58,140 bases of DNA from an uncultured Clostridiaceae bacterium (GTDB lineage: Bacteria; Bacillota; Clostridia; TANB77; CAG-508). Location: assembly GCA_947642455.1 (NCBI GenBank), contig CANRSN010000012.1, forward strand, positions 1 to 58,140, in the 5' to 3' direction. The translations under genes and the position numbers were made by a program. Under the pieces are notes generated by a model that did no database searches, was not told where the DNA came from, and was given only the letters and a program-made list of their open reading frames with translations. Position 1 is the first letter of the stretch; each line of letters starts with the position of its first letter. Below, piece after piece: positions 42,056 to 52,640 of this stretch.

Positions 42056-42179
42056 GGTTGAAAAATAATTACAATTTTGGCGTCGTCAAACTACATTTTA
42101 AACTTAATCAACGTACAATTAGTACGCCTCATAAATTTAAAATTTGTTTTCCTAGCCAAAATTTAATTCTTTTCCAACC
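42056..42179. repeat. 124-nt imperfect hairpin upstream of metG
   Basis: Left arm from GGTTGAAAAATAATTACAAT TTTGGC, right arm GCCAAAATTTAATTC TTTTCCAACC. Inner arms ACATTTTAAACTTAAT / ATAAATTTAAAATTTGT close on an apex CGTACAATTAGTACG. It ends 35 nt before metG. It has no T-box features. It may be a foldback repeat of a third family or a structured 5' leader. Confidence 0.75.
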
Positions 42180-42207
42180 AGATTTGTGCCTTGAGGAAGG
42201 AATGTGA

Positions 42208-43803
<1,596 letters not shown>

Positions 43804-43814
43804 TATATAAATAG

Positions 43815-43985
43815 TTCTTTTGTGAGAGGTAAGCAAAATTTATATTCTGCTGTGTTACTAATATTTATTTTTAGAAGTTTTGCGCAGAGAAGCTCCTAAA
43901 GTGGACATGACTCAGAGCTACCCACGAAGCCAGTAAAAAACTTCTAAAAATAAATATTAGTAACACAGCAGATAGTATAATACTT
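43815..43985 (+). mobile_element. MITE-like foldback element, copy 5 (arm type C)
   Basis: The 33-bp perfect inner arms start GCTGTGTTACTAATATTTAT. The outer parts are AAGCAAAATTTATATTCTGC and CAGATAGTATAATAC. The core is more diverged: GCGCAGAGAAGCTCCTAAAG, TGGACATGACTCAGAGCTAC, CCACGAAGCCAGTAAAAAAC. It fills most of the 343-bp gap after metG. Confidence 0.78.
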
Positions 43986-44146
43986 TTGAATTGTTACAAG
44001 AGCTAAATGAATTTTCAATAAACGTTCTACACAAAATTCACATAAAAAACACAATGAAAAATTACAATAGTATATTATAATAAACATAATGTATACCTAT
44101 TATTACTATAGTTTTGGCGTTGCCTTAGAAAGGAATATGATTAAAA

Positions 44147-44824
44147 ATGAATGATGTAACAGTATTAGTAGTAGATGATGAATCTAGAATGAGAAAACTT
44201 ATAAAAGACTTTTTAACACAAAAGGGATTTGATGTACTAGAAGCTGCAGATGGGGAGGAAGCGTTACAAATATATGCAGAAAATGAAAATAAAATTGGAA
44301 TAATTTTATTAGATGTAATGATGCCTAAATTAGATGGTTGGTCAGTACTTCGTCAAATACGTCAAAATTCAAGAGTTCCAATAGTTATGCTTACAGCAAG
44401 AGGAGAAGAACAAGACGAATTATTTGGCTTCGAACTAGGAGTTGATGAATACATAGCTAAACCATTTAGCCCCAAAGTTTTAGTTGCTAGAGTAGAGGCA
44501 ATTTTAAAAAGAGTAAGAGCAAAAGATAATGATGTAAAAGATTATGGAGGTATAGAAATAGACTCAGATGGAAGAACTGTAAAAATAGATGGGAAGCAAA
44601 TAGATTTAAGTTTAAGGGAATATGAGCTACTAAAATACCTAGTAGATAATGCCAATATAGCGTTATCAAGAGATAAAATATTAAATAATGTGTGGAATTA
44701 TGATTATTATGGAGATTCAAGAACTATAGATAGTCATATAAAGAAAATTCGTCATAAATTAGGAAAAAAAGGAAAGTATATACAGACGATGAGAGGAGTA
44801 GGTTATAAGTTTGAGGTGAAATAA
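44147..44824 (+). CDS. OmpR-family response regulator
   Basis: A 225-residue regulator. The receiver domain has VLVVDDESRMRKLIKDF, the phospho-acceptor Asp56 in LLDVMMPKLDGW, and KPFSPKVLVARVEAIL. The C-terminal winged helix has LSLREYELLKYLVDN, IDSHIKKIRHKLGKKGKYIQ and MRGVGYKFEVK. It lies 23 bp before the kinase gene, so the two form one system. GAAAGGAATATGATTAAAA leads the ATG. Its target genes are not evident; the cell-wall-binding gene after the kinase is a candidate. Confidence 0.92.
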   Translation: MNDVTVLVVDDESRMRKLIKDFLTQKGFDVLEAADGEEALQIYAENENKIGIILLDVMMPKLDGWSVLRQIRQNSRVPIVMLTARGEEQDELFGFELGVDEYIAKPFSPKVLVARVEAILKRVRAKDNDVKDYGGIEIDSDGRTVKIDGKQIDLSLREYELLKYLVDNANIALSRDKILNNVWNYDYYGDSRTIDSHIKKIRHKLGKKGKYIQTMRGVGYKFEVK

Positions 44825-44847
44825 TTTATGGAAGGAAAAATGCAAAG

Positions 44848-46356
44848 ATGGATAAGCTAAAAGAGAAATTTAAGTCTGTTAGAATTAAACTATTTTTGAC
44901 ATTATGTATAGTTGTAACTATTATAGTATTATTTTTAGTAATTATTAATAATGTAGTATTAGAAAGTTTTTATATGTATTCAAAAACAAAAACAATAAAA
45001 GAAGCATATATAACAATAAATGATTATTATAATAATTTAGAATCAGGAACAGAAATAAATGAAGAGCTAGATGAAGCATTAAAGAGAATTGCAATTAAAA
45101 ATGATTTTGATATACTAATAGAAGATGGAAAAAGTATAACAATATTTAGTTCAGATCAATCTTTTCAATCAGCTATACAAAAAATAAATGAAATAATGAA
45201 TCAAAATCTTAAAAATCCAGAAAAAAATAGAGTAATATTTTCAGATGCTAAAATGAAAATAACTAGATTAATAGATGAAAAAAATGCAATAAATTATATT
45301 TTATTAACAGCAACACTAGATAATGGTTATTTACTTTATATAAGAATACCAATAGCATCTATACAAGAAAGTGTAAAAATATCTAATAATTTATTATTAT
45401 TAATTGGTGGAATTTCTATTCTAATAGCAGGAATATTAGCATCATTTATATCAAGGAAATTTACAGAACCTATATCAGAACTAAATGATATTGCTAAGAA
45501 AATGTCAAAATTAGATTTTAGTAAAAAGTATAGAATAAAGGATACTGATGACGAAATAAATACTTTAGGCAAAAGCATAAATACAATGTCTGACAAATTA
45601 GAAGGTACTATAAAACAATTGAGAGCAACAAATTTAGAATTAGAAAAAGATATAGAAGAAAAATCGCAGATAGATGAAATGAGAAAACAGTTTATTTCAG
45701 ATGTATCACATGAACTAAAAACTCCAATAGCCTTAATTCAAGGCTATGCAGAAGGTTTGGTAGAAAATGTTAATTCAGATGAAGAATCTAGAAGGTTTTA
45801 TGCAGAGGTAATATTAGATGAATCCAATAAAATGGATATGTTGGTAAAACAATTATTAGAACTAATGAAGTTAGAATATGGAAAAAGAGATTTTGATAAT
45901 AAAGAATTTGATATTGTAGAATTAATTAATGAAGTAATTAGAAAATGTAAATTGATGTTGGAAGATAAAAATATTCAGATTGAATTTGCAGTAAATACAC
46001 CTGTATATGTAGTGGCAGACAGTTTTTATATTGATCAGGTAGTTACTAATTATTTTACTAATGCAATTAAGCATGTTAAAAATATAAATGGAAAAAATCT
46101 CATTAAAATAGATGTTAAACAAAATCTTCAAAATGGTAAAATTAGAATTAGTATATTTAATACAGGAGATAATATTGAAGAAGAAGATATACAAAGAATT
46201 TGGAAAAGGTTTTATAAGATAGATAGCTCTAGAAATAGAGCAGATGGTGGAACAGGTATTGGTTTAGCATTAGTAAAAGCTATTATGAATAATTATAATA
46301 ATGATTTTGGTGTTATTAACCATGAAGATGGAGTAGAGTTCTATTTTGAATTATAG
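44848..46356 (+). CDS. Sensor histidine kinase
   Basis: A 502-residue membrane kinase. TM1 is at about 13-36 and an extracellular sensor domain spans about 37-180. TM2 is at about 183-203, followed by HAMP (EPISELNDIAKKMSKLDFSK) and HisKA with FISDVSHELKTPIALIQGYA (His288). The ATPase domain has N-box NYFTNAIKHVKN, GTGIGLALVKAIM and a closing VEFYFEL. Residues 240-285 form a coiled stalk. Partner of the upstream regulator. The signal is unknown. Confidence 0.92.
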   Translation: MDKLKEKFKSVRIKLFLTLCIVVTIIVLFLVIINNVVLESFYMYSKTKTIKEAYITINDYYNNLESGTEINEELDEALKRIAIKNDFDILIEDGKSITIFSSDQSFQSAIQKINEIMNQNLKNPEKNRVIFSDAKMKITRLIDEKNAINYILLTATLDNGYLLYIRIPIASIQESVKISNNLLLLIGGISILIAGILASFISRKFTEPISELNDIAKKMSKLDFSKKYRIKDTDDEINTLGKSINTMSDKLEGTIKQLRATNLELEKDIEEKSQIDEMRKQFISDVSHELKTPIALIQGYAEGLVENVNSDEESRRFYAEVILDESNKMDMLVKQLLELMKLEYGKRDFDNKEFDIVELINEVIRKCKLMLEDKNIQIEFAVNTPVYVVADSFYIDQVVTNYFTNAIKHVKNINGKNLIKIDVKQNLQNGKIRISIFNTGDNIEEEDIQRIWKRFYKIDSSRNRADGGTGIGLALVKAIMNNYNNDFGVINHEDGVEFYFEL

Positions 46357-46360
46357 TTTA

Positions 46361-46593
46361 CTTAAGTTTTCAGTATTTTTTGAAATATCAAGTTTTAGGT
46401 TATATATTAAAAGTTTACACAGAATATTAATATTTATTTTTAAGAAGTTCTGCGCAGGGAAGCTCCCACAGTGGACATGACCCAGAGCTACCCACGAAGC
46501 CAGTAAAGAACTTTGCAAAAATAAATATTCATATTCGTGTATGCTGTTCTTTTATTCTAAAACTTGATATTTCAAAAATACCGAAAACTTAAA
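46361..46593 (+). mobile_element. MITE-like foldback element, copy 6 (arm type B)
   Basis: Outer arms AAGTTTTCAGTATTTTTTGA and CAAAAATACCGAAAACTT with AAGTTTTAGG / CTAAAACTTG. The core is GCGCAGGGAAGCTCCCACAG, TGGACATGACCCAGAGCTAC, CCACGAAGCCAGTAAAGAAC. It starts right after the kinase stop codon and fills most of the 345-bp gap. Confidence 0.8.
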
Positions 46594-46701
46594 TTATTGT
46601 TGACTTGTATTTTTCCATATATTGTGATAAAATATTAATAGACACATTATAAAAATAGCCCTAAATTTAAATAAAAGGGTCAAAAGGAAAGGAGAGTTCT
46701 T

Positions 46702-48099
46702 ATGAAAGGACGGAAAAATTTAGCATTATTATTAACAGTATTGTCAGTATTGGTATCTTTTTTATTTGCTACGACTGTTGTGGCACAGGAGGCAGGGACG
46801 CCGAAGGAAATCGAAAAGATTTCCATAAAAGTAAGTCAGAATAAGGTTGGAGATGTAACCCAAGTAGATGCACTAAAAGAAGGTTACACATTGTCTTATG
46901 TGGTAAGAGACAATTATGTAGATGTAGGAGATAAGCCAACTATAGAAGTAAGAGTTACTGCCAAAGCAGGTTATCAATTCAAAAAAAGTTTTGACAAGAG
47001 TAGCCATTTTTACATTTCAGGAGGAAGGTTTTTAGATGGCAATAAGGTAAGTGCAACTGTAGTTAATCTAGAAATAGAATGCAAAACAAGAGTATACGAT
47101 AAACTAGAAACCCCAGAGGGGTTAGATTGGGAAGATGGTATTGCAACATGGGAAGATGTTGAAGATGCTGATTATTACAGAGTGAAAATAAATGGAACAG
47201 AAGTAAATCAAAACATTTATAATAATTCTATCAATTTATCTGCTTATATTAAATATAAGCATAATAATCGGTTTCAGGTAAAGGCATTTTCAAACTCTAG
47301 TTATTTAAGAAGTAGTGACTGGTCTGAGAAATCGTACGAATTGTACATTGAAGACTGGGACGAATGGCAAAGTATTGGAAATAATAGTTATTGGAGTGAC
47401 AACAGTTCACCAAATTACTGGACAAACAATAATCCTAATTATTGGAATGGAGGTTATAATACTGGAGGAGCAAGAAACAGTTGGGTACAGCAAAATGGAA
47501 AGTACTACTATTATGATTCCAATGGTTACAAATTAACCGACGGAATGTACTTCATTGATGGAGAGTGGTTCTATCTAGATGGAGAAGGTCAAAGGAAAAC
47601 CGGTTGGCAAAAATACAATGGAGTACAATATTATTTTTCCAATAATGGAACAATGGTAACAGGGTGGAGATTCATAAATGGTGCATGGTTCTATTTTTCA
47701 GAAACAGGAGCATATCAGACAAATACGTATGTATATGGTTCAAATGGTAAAGTATATTATGTAGTAAGTTCTATGCTAATTAATAATTGGCATGATGGAA
47801 GATATTTCAAATATGATCCAGGCAATTCTTGGTATGATGGTGCTATGTTAAGGAACTGCTGGGAGTATATTGGTGGTTACTGGTATTATTTTAATGATGC
47901 AGGCTATGCAATTAAAAATGGTGTATATACCATAAATGGTTCAACATATAAATTTGATAGCAATGGTAGACTTTTAATTGGCTGGTTTGACTATTATGGT
48001 GCAAGCTATTATATTAAACCAGATGGAAACATGGCAAGAAATGAATGGATTGAAGGTTATTATGTAGATGGCAATGGTAGATGGGTTATGTACAGATAA
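46702..48099 (+). CDS. Secreted protein with fibronectin-III-like domain and cell-wall-binding repeats
   Basis: A 465-residue protein. Signal peptide at 1-28 (NLALLLTVLSVLVSFLFATT, then VVAQ). A beta domain spans about 30-130 (ISIKVSQNKVGDV, TIEVRVTAKAGYQFKKSFD) and an FN3-like domain about 135-225 (WEDVEDADYYRVKINGTEVN). An Asn/Trp/Tyr-rich linker leads to CW_binding_1 repeats from about 258 to the end (YYYYDSNGYKLTDGMYFIDG, EWFYLDGEGQRKTGWQKYNG, YYFSNNGTMVTGWRFINGAW). Such repeats hold proteins to the wall through choline or wall polymers. No catalytic domain. Codons are richer in G+C than nearby. Confidence 0.88.
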   Translation: MKGRKNLALLLTVLSVLVSFLFATTVVAQEAGTPKEIEKISIKVSQNKVGDVTQVDALKEGYTLSYVVRDNYVDVGDKPTIEVRVTAKAGYQFKKSFDKSSHFYISGGRFLDGNKVSATVVNLEIECKTRVYDKLETPEGLDWEDGIATWEDVEDADYYRVKINGTEVNQNIYNNSINLSAYIKYKHNNRFQVKAFSNSSYLRSSDWSEKSYELYIEDWDEWQSIGNNSYWSDNSSPNYWTNNNPNYWNGGYNTGGARNSWVQQNGKYYYYDSNGYKLTDGMYFIDGEWFYLDGEGQRKTGWQKYNGVQYYFSNNGTMVTGWRFINGAWFYFSETGAYQTNTYVYGSNGKVYYVVSSMLINNWHDGRYFKYDPGNSWYDGAMLRNCWEYIGGYWYYFNDAGYAIKNGVYTINGSTYKFDSNGRLLIGWFDYYGASYYIKPDGNMARNEWIEGYYVDGNGRWVMYR

Positions 48100-48173
48100 C
48101 AAATAAATTTAATATAAAGCATAATAAATTAACCAACTGACAAGTTGTTAAAATATAGTATTTATAAGAACGC

Positions 48174-48200
48174 AAAATCACCCAATATGGGTGATTTTGT
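48174..48200. terminator. Hairpin terminator
   Basis: AAAATCACCC / GGGTGATTTT with a 5-nt loop. It lies between the wall-binding gene and the convergent Cys-rich gene. Confidence 0.75.
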
Positions 48201-48251
48201 TGTAAAAGAGGATTCTAAGTAAAATTACTTAGTCCTTTTTAGGTAAAATGA

Positions 48252-48386
48252 TTAGCAACATCCGCAACCATTGTTGTTTCCTCCACAACAACAGAATATT
48301 AATATTAAAACTATTATGATCCAAATGCAGTCTCCTCCGAAACCGAAACCGCCGCATCCACATCCGCAACCTCTGTTCTCTGGCAT
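48252..48386 (-). CDS. 44-residue Cys/Gly-rich membrane peptide 1
   Basis: GAAAGGAGGGAAATAAT precedes an ATG for MPENRGCGCGCGGFGFGGDC, then a hydrophobic stretch IWIIIVLILIF, then CCCGGNNNGCGCC. It has nine Cys. It resembles tiny Cys/Gly-rich spore or envelope peptides (YjcZ-like size and layout). It has the same length and plan as its neighbour at 48432, so they are probably paralogues. Function unknown. Confidence 0.65.
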   Translation of the reverse strand: MPENRGCGCGCGGFGFGGDCIWIIIVLILIFCCCGGNNNGCGCC

Positions 48387-48431
48387 ATTATTTCCCTCCT
48401 TTCAAAGTAAAGTTTTCAGTAGCAAAGTAAA

Positions 48432-48566
48432 TTAGCAACAACCTGTGTTACATCCACATCCTGTATTACAGCTGCAACCTCTGTTACCACAGCTACAGAA
48501 AAGTAATAAGAATAGGATAATAAACCAAAGGATTTCACTATTACCTGAACAGCAACAATTTCCCAT
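48432..48566 (-). CDS. 44-residue Cys-rich membrane peptide 2
   Basis: GGGAGGTACATTAAA precedes an ATG for MGNCCCSGNSEILWFIILFL, followed by LLFCSCGNRGCSCNTGCGCN and TGCC. It has 11 Cys around one hydrophobic helix. The gene reads into the second twin 46 bp away, so the two are likely co-transcribed. Confidence 0.65.
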   Translation of the reverse strand: MGNCCCSGNSEILWFIILFLLLFCSCGNRGCSCNTGCGCNTGCC

Positions 48567-48669
48567 TTTAATGTACCTCCCTATATAGAACTTTTTTGTT
48601 GTTCTTTAGTATGGTATATATTATTCTTATTTTAAAAAAGTGTTACAGTAGAAAATAAAAAAGTTACAC

Positions 48670-48699
48670 TTTACAAATTAAAATAATTAGTGATATAAT
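48670..48699 (+). promoter_or_regulatory. SigmaA-type promoter of mutL
   Basis: TTTACA (48670-48675), 18 nt, TATAAT (48694-48699), about 40 nt before the mutL start. Confidence 0.5.
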
Positions 48700-48739
48700 T
48701 CATAAGAAAAAGAAAGAAGCAAAAGATGGAGGAAAATAG

Positions 48740-51127
48740 ATGGGAAATATAGTTTTATTAGATGATTTAACTATAAACAAAATAGCAGCAGGTGAAGTTA
48801 TAGAAAGACCAGCATCAGTAGTAAAAGAAATGGTAGAAAATTCAATAGATGCAGGAGCAACAAATATAAACATAGAAATAAAAAATGGTGGAATATCATA
48901 TATAAGAATAACAGACAATGGAAAAGGAATTATGCAAGATGATATGGAAATAGCATTTGAAAGACATGCAACCAGTAAAATAAGAAGTGCAGATGACTTA
49001 GAAATGGTAAAATCTATGGGTTTTAGAGGCGAGGCATTAGCAAGTATTGCAGCAATAGCCAGAGTAGAAATGACATCAAAAACAAAAGAAAGCGAAATGG
49101 GTTATAAAGTAATAGTAGAAGGTGGTAATATAATAGACAAGCATGAAGAAGGTTGCCCAAATGGTACAAGTATTACAGTAGAAAATTTATTTTATAATAC
49201 ACCAGTAAGATATAAATTTTTAAAAAAAGATTTTACAGAAGCAGGTTATATTGAAGATGTTGTAACAAGAATAGCATTAATAAATCCAGATGTAGCAATA
49301 AAATTAGTAAGCTCTGGAAAAACAATAATACAAACATCTGGAACAGGAGATATGAAAAGTGTAATATACAATATATATGGAAAAGATATTGCAGAAAATA
49401 TATTAAATGTAAATTATAATTATGAGGACATAAAAATAGTTGGAGTAGTAGGAAAGCCATCAATAGCACGTTCAAATAGATCAAATCAATTATTTTTTGT
49501 AAATAAAAGATATATAAAAGATAAAACATTAACAGGTAGTGCAGAACAAGCATTTAAAGGGATGATAACTATAGGAAAATTTGGATTTTTAGTATTAAAT
49601 TTAGAAATAAATCCACAAAAAGTAGATGTTAATGTTCACCCAGCAAAGCTAGAAGTTAGATTTGAAGAAGAAGGAAAAGTATTTAAGGCTGTATATCATG
49701 CAATTAAAGATACTTTATTAAAGGGAGACCTAGTTACAGATACAGAAAAAGAGGAAGTGTATGAAGATGCTTCTGAACCAAAAGATATGTTAGGCTTATT
49801 CCAAAAGTTCAGAGAAGAAAGTACACAAACTACAAACAACTCTCAAGAAAGTAAACCAGAAAATACTAAACTTAATGAAATAATGAGCAAAATGCAGGAA
49901 ATGAGAGCAGATTTAGAAAAACAAGGTTATGTACCTAAAAATATGAAAGATATTATAAAAGAAGAAGAGACACCATATGGCATGAACATAGAATTAAATA
50001 GAGAAAATATTAGCACAGAACAGGAAAGTACAGGAAGTGAAACTCAAGAAGGTAGCAGTTCAGAAATAGGAAAAGCAGAAAGTGAAGGTCAGTGGAATAG
50101 TGGAATAGAACAAGAAAAAATAGATGGAGAAGGACAAGGCAATAGTGGAATAGAACAAGGAAAATTAGAAGATGAAGGTCAAGGAAATAGTGGAATAGAA
50201 CAAGGAAAATTAGAAGGCGAAGGACAAGGCAATAGTGAAATAGAACAAAGAAAATTAGAAGATGAAGGACAAGGCAATAGTGGAATAGAACAAAGAAAAT
50301 TAGAAGATGAAGGTCAAGACAATAGTGGAATAGAACAAGAAAAAATAGAAGGCGAAAGTCAAGAAAATACTAAACTAGAAAATCTAAATAATGAAAACAA
50401 CAAAGACAGAAATTTTGATAATATATATGATTCTATATTTGGAAGAATAAGGACAAATGAAAAAGATGATGGAATTATACAAATAGATGCAAAGCCAGTA
50501 ACGATACAAGAAAATGTATCAATGTTTGAAGGAAAATCAGAGTATAATAAACAAGTATACAAATTTATAGGGATTGCATTTTCAACATATATAATGATTG
50601 AAATGGATAAGGAATTGTACATAATAGACCAACATGCAGCACATGAAAGAATACTATATGAAAAAGTAAAAGAAAATTATTATAGTGATGAGAAAAAAGA
50701 ATCACAACTAATGCTATTACCAGACATCATAACTCTTACAAACAAAGAAATGGGAATTGCAAAAGATAATATGGAAATGTTTAGAAAAGCAGGTTTTGAA
50801 TTAGATGAATTTGGAGAGAATACAATAAAATTAACAGGAGTACCTAACATTTGTATAGACTTAAATACAAGAGATTTATTTTTAGAGACATTAGATGAAA
50901 TAAATACAGTAGCAAGAACAGCAAAACAAGAAATAGAAGAAAAGTTTATTGCAACAGTAGCATGTAAAGCAGCAGTTAAAGCAAATATGGCTTTAACTAA
51001 AGAGGAGGTAGACAGTTTAATGGAAGAATTATTAGTACTACCTAATCCATTTACATGCCCACATGGAAGACCAACAGCTATAAAAATGACAAAAACAGAT
51101 ATAGAAAAGAAATTTTCTAGAAGATAA
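48740..51127 (+). CDS. mutL: DNA mismatch repair protein MutL with repeat-expanded linker
   Basis: Couples mismatch recognition to strand cutting. The ATPase domain (1-330) has KIAAGEVIERPASVVKEMVE, NSIDAGA, DNGKGI, GFRGEALASIAAIAR and NLFYNTPVRYKFLKK. The C-terminal endonuclease domain (about 600-795) has the metal site DQHAAHERILYEK and CPHGRPTAIKM, so the protein can nick DNA itself. The linker is unusually long and holds six 15-residue repeats (about 449-538). No mutS is in the window. AGATGGAGGAAAATAG precedes the ATG; the next gene is 68 bp downstream. Confidence 0.95.
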   Translation: MGNIVLLDDLTINKIAAGEVIERPASVVKEMVENSIDAGATNINIEIKNGGISYIRITDNGKGIMQDDMEIAFERHATSKIRSADDLEMVKSMGFRGEALASIAAIARVEMTSKTKESEMGYKVIVEGGNIIDKHEEGCPNGTSITVENLFYNTPVRYKFLKKDFTEAGYIEDVVTRIALINPDVAIKLVSSGKTIIQTSGTGDMKSVIYNIYGKDIAENILNVNYNYEDIKIVGVVGKPSIARSNRSNQLFFVNKRYIKDKTLTGSAEQAFKGMITIGKFGFLVLNLEINPQKVDVNVHPAKLEVRFEEEGKVFKAVYHAIKDTLLKGDLVTDTEKEEVYEDASEPKDMLGLFQKFREESTQTTNNSQESKPENTKLNEIMSKMQEMRADLEKQGYVPKNMKDIIKEEETPYGMNIELNRENISTEQESTGSETQEGSSSEIGKAESEGQWNSGIEQEKIDGEGQGNSGIEQGKLEDEGQGNSGIEQGKLEGEGQGNSEIEQRKLEDEGQGNSGIEQRKLEDEGQDNSGIEQEKIEGESQENTKLENLNNENNKDRNFDNIYDSIFGRIRTNEKDDGIIQIDAKPVTIQENVSMFEGKSEYNKQVYKFIGIAFSTYIMIEMDKELYIIDQHAAHERILYEKVKENYYSDEKKESQLMLLPDIITLTNKEMGIAKDNMEMFRKAGFELDEFGENTIKLTGVPNICIDLNTRDLFLETLDEINTVARTAKQEIEEKFIATVACKAAVKANMALTKEEVDSLMEELLVLPNPFTCPHGRPTAIKMTKTDIEKKFSRR
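50084..50353 (+). repeat. Six 45-bp tandem repeats inside mutL
   Basis: In-frame units start at 50084, 50129, 50174, 50219, 50264 and 50309, each of the type EGQGNSGIEQGKLED. Units 2-5 differ by a few bases only (GGTCAAGG / GGACAAGG, GGA/AGA). The unit length equals that of the scpB repeats, but the sequence differs. Confidence 0.9.
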
Positions 51128-51195
51128 GGAGAAATGTTGAGAAATAATTTGTTTTTTTCAACTATTTATACCTTAGGAAAGGAAGGTACTTAATA

Positions 51196-51615
51196 ATGAA
51201 TATATTAATTTTAGGAGCTATATTTTTAATAAATGCGTTTGCAATTATACTAGTATACCAATTTGTAAAAAAATTGCCGTCAAAAGAAAAACTAATATTT
51301 ATAGCAGTAAGTTTAGCAATACATTACATATTAATTACTATTGTATATTGGCTTTCAGGTCTTGGAAAGGATCAAGCTATTGTAGATGCTGCAAGTCAGT
51401 TTATAACATATATGTTTGTACCAGTTAATGTAATCTTAACAATACCATTTATTGCGAATTCATATTATAAATTTAAAAAAGAAAAATTACCAAAGAAGAA
51501 ATTTATAAATAGATGTATATTAATGATAGTATTTGCAATTATCATCTTAATAGCAGAGTATTTCTATTTTCAATCAATACAAGTTGGAATTGCAGATTTA
51601 ATGAAAACAAAATAG
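51196..51615 (+). CDS. Unknown four-helix membrane protein
   Basis: A 139-residue protein with about four TM helices: ILGAIFLINAFAIILVYQF, LIFIAVSLAIHYILITIVYW, ITYMFVPVNVILTIPFIAN and ILMIVFAIIILIAEYFYFQ. Basic loops (KKLPSKEK, KFKKEKLPKKKFI) suggest the cytosolic sides. No family recognised. It sits between mutL and miaA in the same direction and close together, so probably one transcript. AAGGAAGG precedes the ATG. Confidence 0.6.
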   Translation: MNILILGAIFLINAFAIILVYQFVKKLPSKEKLIFIAVSLAIHYILITIVYWLSGLGKDQAIVDAASQFITYMFVPVNVILTIPFIANSYYKFKKEKLPKKKFINRCILMIVFAIIILIAEYFYFQSIQVGIADLMKTK

Positions 51616-51629
51616 TTTAAGGAGTTTAG

Positions 51630-52550
51630 ATGGAAAAAGTAATAGTAATAGGAGGACCTACAGCTTCAGGAAAAACAGGATTATCAATACAATTAGCCAA
51701 AAAGATAAATGGTGAAATAATATCTAGTGATTCTATGCAAATATACAAAGAAATGAATATTGGAACAGCAAAACCTGATATAGAAGAAATGCAAGGAATA
51801 AAACACTATTTATTAGATTTTGTAAGTCCAGAAGAAAGATATAGTGTTGCACAATATAAAAAAGATGCTAAAAAAGCTATAAAAGAAATAATAGAAAAAG
51901 GAAAGGTTCCAATAGTAGTAGGTGGTACAGGTCTTTATATAGATTCTCTTATTTATGAAATAGAATACCCACAAATTGAAACAGATTTAAAATATAGAAA
52001 AGAACTAGAACAAGTAGCACAAGAAAAAGGATTAGAATATTTATATGAGCAAGCTAAGAACATAGATGAAAAAGCAATGCAAAAAATTAGTGTAAATGAC
52101 CAAAAAAGAATATTAAGAGTATTAGAAATATATAAACAAACAGGAAAAACAAAAACAGAGATTGAAATTGAGTCAAGAAAAAATAAGCCAGAGTATGATT
52201 ATAAAGTTTTTGCAATTAATATGGATAGAGAAGTATTATATAATAGAATAGACAAAAGGGTAGATATAATGCTAGAAAAAGGTTTAATACAAGAAGTTAA
52301 AAATCTATATAAAAAATATAACAAAATGCCTACAGCTATGCAAGGGTTAGGGTATAAAGAAGTGGTAGAATATATCGAAAAAAAATGTACAAAAAATGAA
52401 ATGATAGAAAAAATAAAACAAGAGACTAGAAGGTATGCTAAAAGGCAATTAACTTGGTTTAGAAAAAATAAAGAAACTATATGGCTAGATGGATCAGACG
52501 ATTTACAAGTAAATATACAGAAAATAATTAGTTTAGTATATCAACCATAA
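51630..52550 (+). CDS. miaA: tRNA dimethylallyltransferase
   Basis: Adds the isopentenyl group to A37 of UNN-reading tRNAs. A 306-residue protein with the P-loop GGPTASGKTGLSIQLA, then SSDSMQIYKEMNIGTAKPDI, VGGTGLYIDSLIYEIEYP, MQGLGYKEVVEYIEKK and RRYAKRQLTWFRKNKE. TAAGGAGTTTAG precedes the ATG, 14 bp after the membrane protein gene. mutL-miaA neighbourhood is common in bacteria. Confidence 0.95.
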   Translation: MEKVIVIGGPTASGKTGLSIQLAKKINGEIISSDSMQIYKEMNIGTAKPDIEEMQGIKHYLLDFVSPEERYSVAQYKKDAKKAIKEIIEKGKVPIVVGGTGLYIDSLIYEIEYPQIETDLKYRKELEQVAQEKGLEYLYEQAKNIDEKAMQKISVNDQKRILRVLEIYKQTGKTKTEIEIESRKNKPEYDYKVFAINMDREVLYNRIDKRVDIMLEKGLIQEVKNLYKKYNKMPTAMQGLGYKEVVEYIEKKCTKNEMIEKIKQETRRYAKRQLTWFRKNKETIWLDGSDDLQVNIQKIISLVYQP

Positions 52551-52640
52551 ATATAAAATTCTTGCTCAAAAATGATAATGTTCATTCTTGGTAGTGTATA
52601 AGTTACAAACATTATAGTTTAAAAGAAAAGGAGGTCAGAG

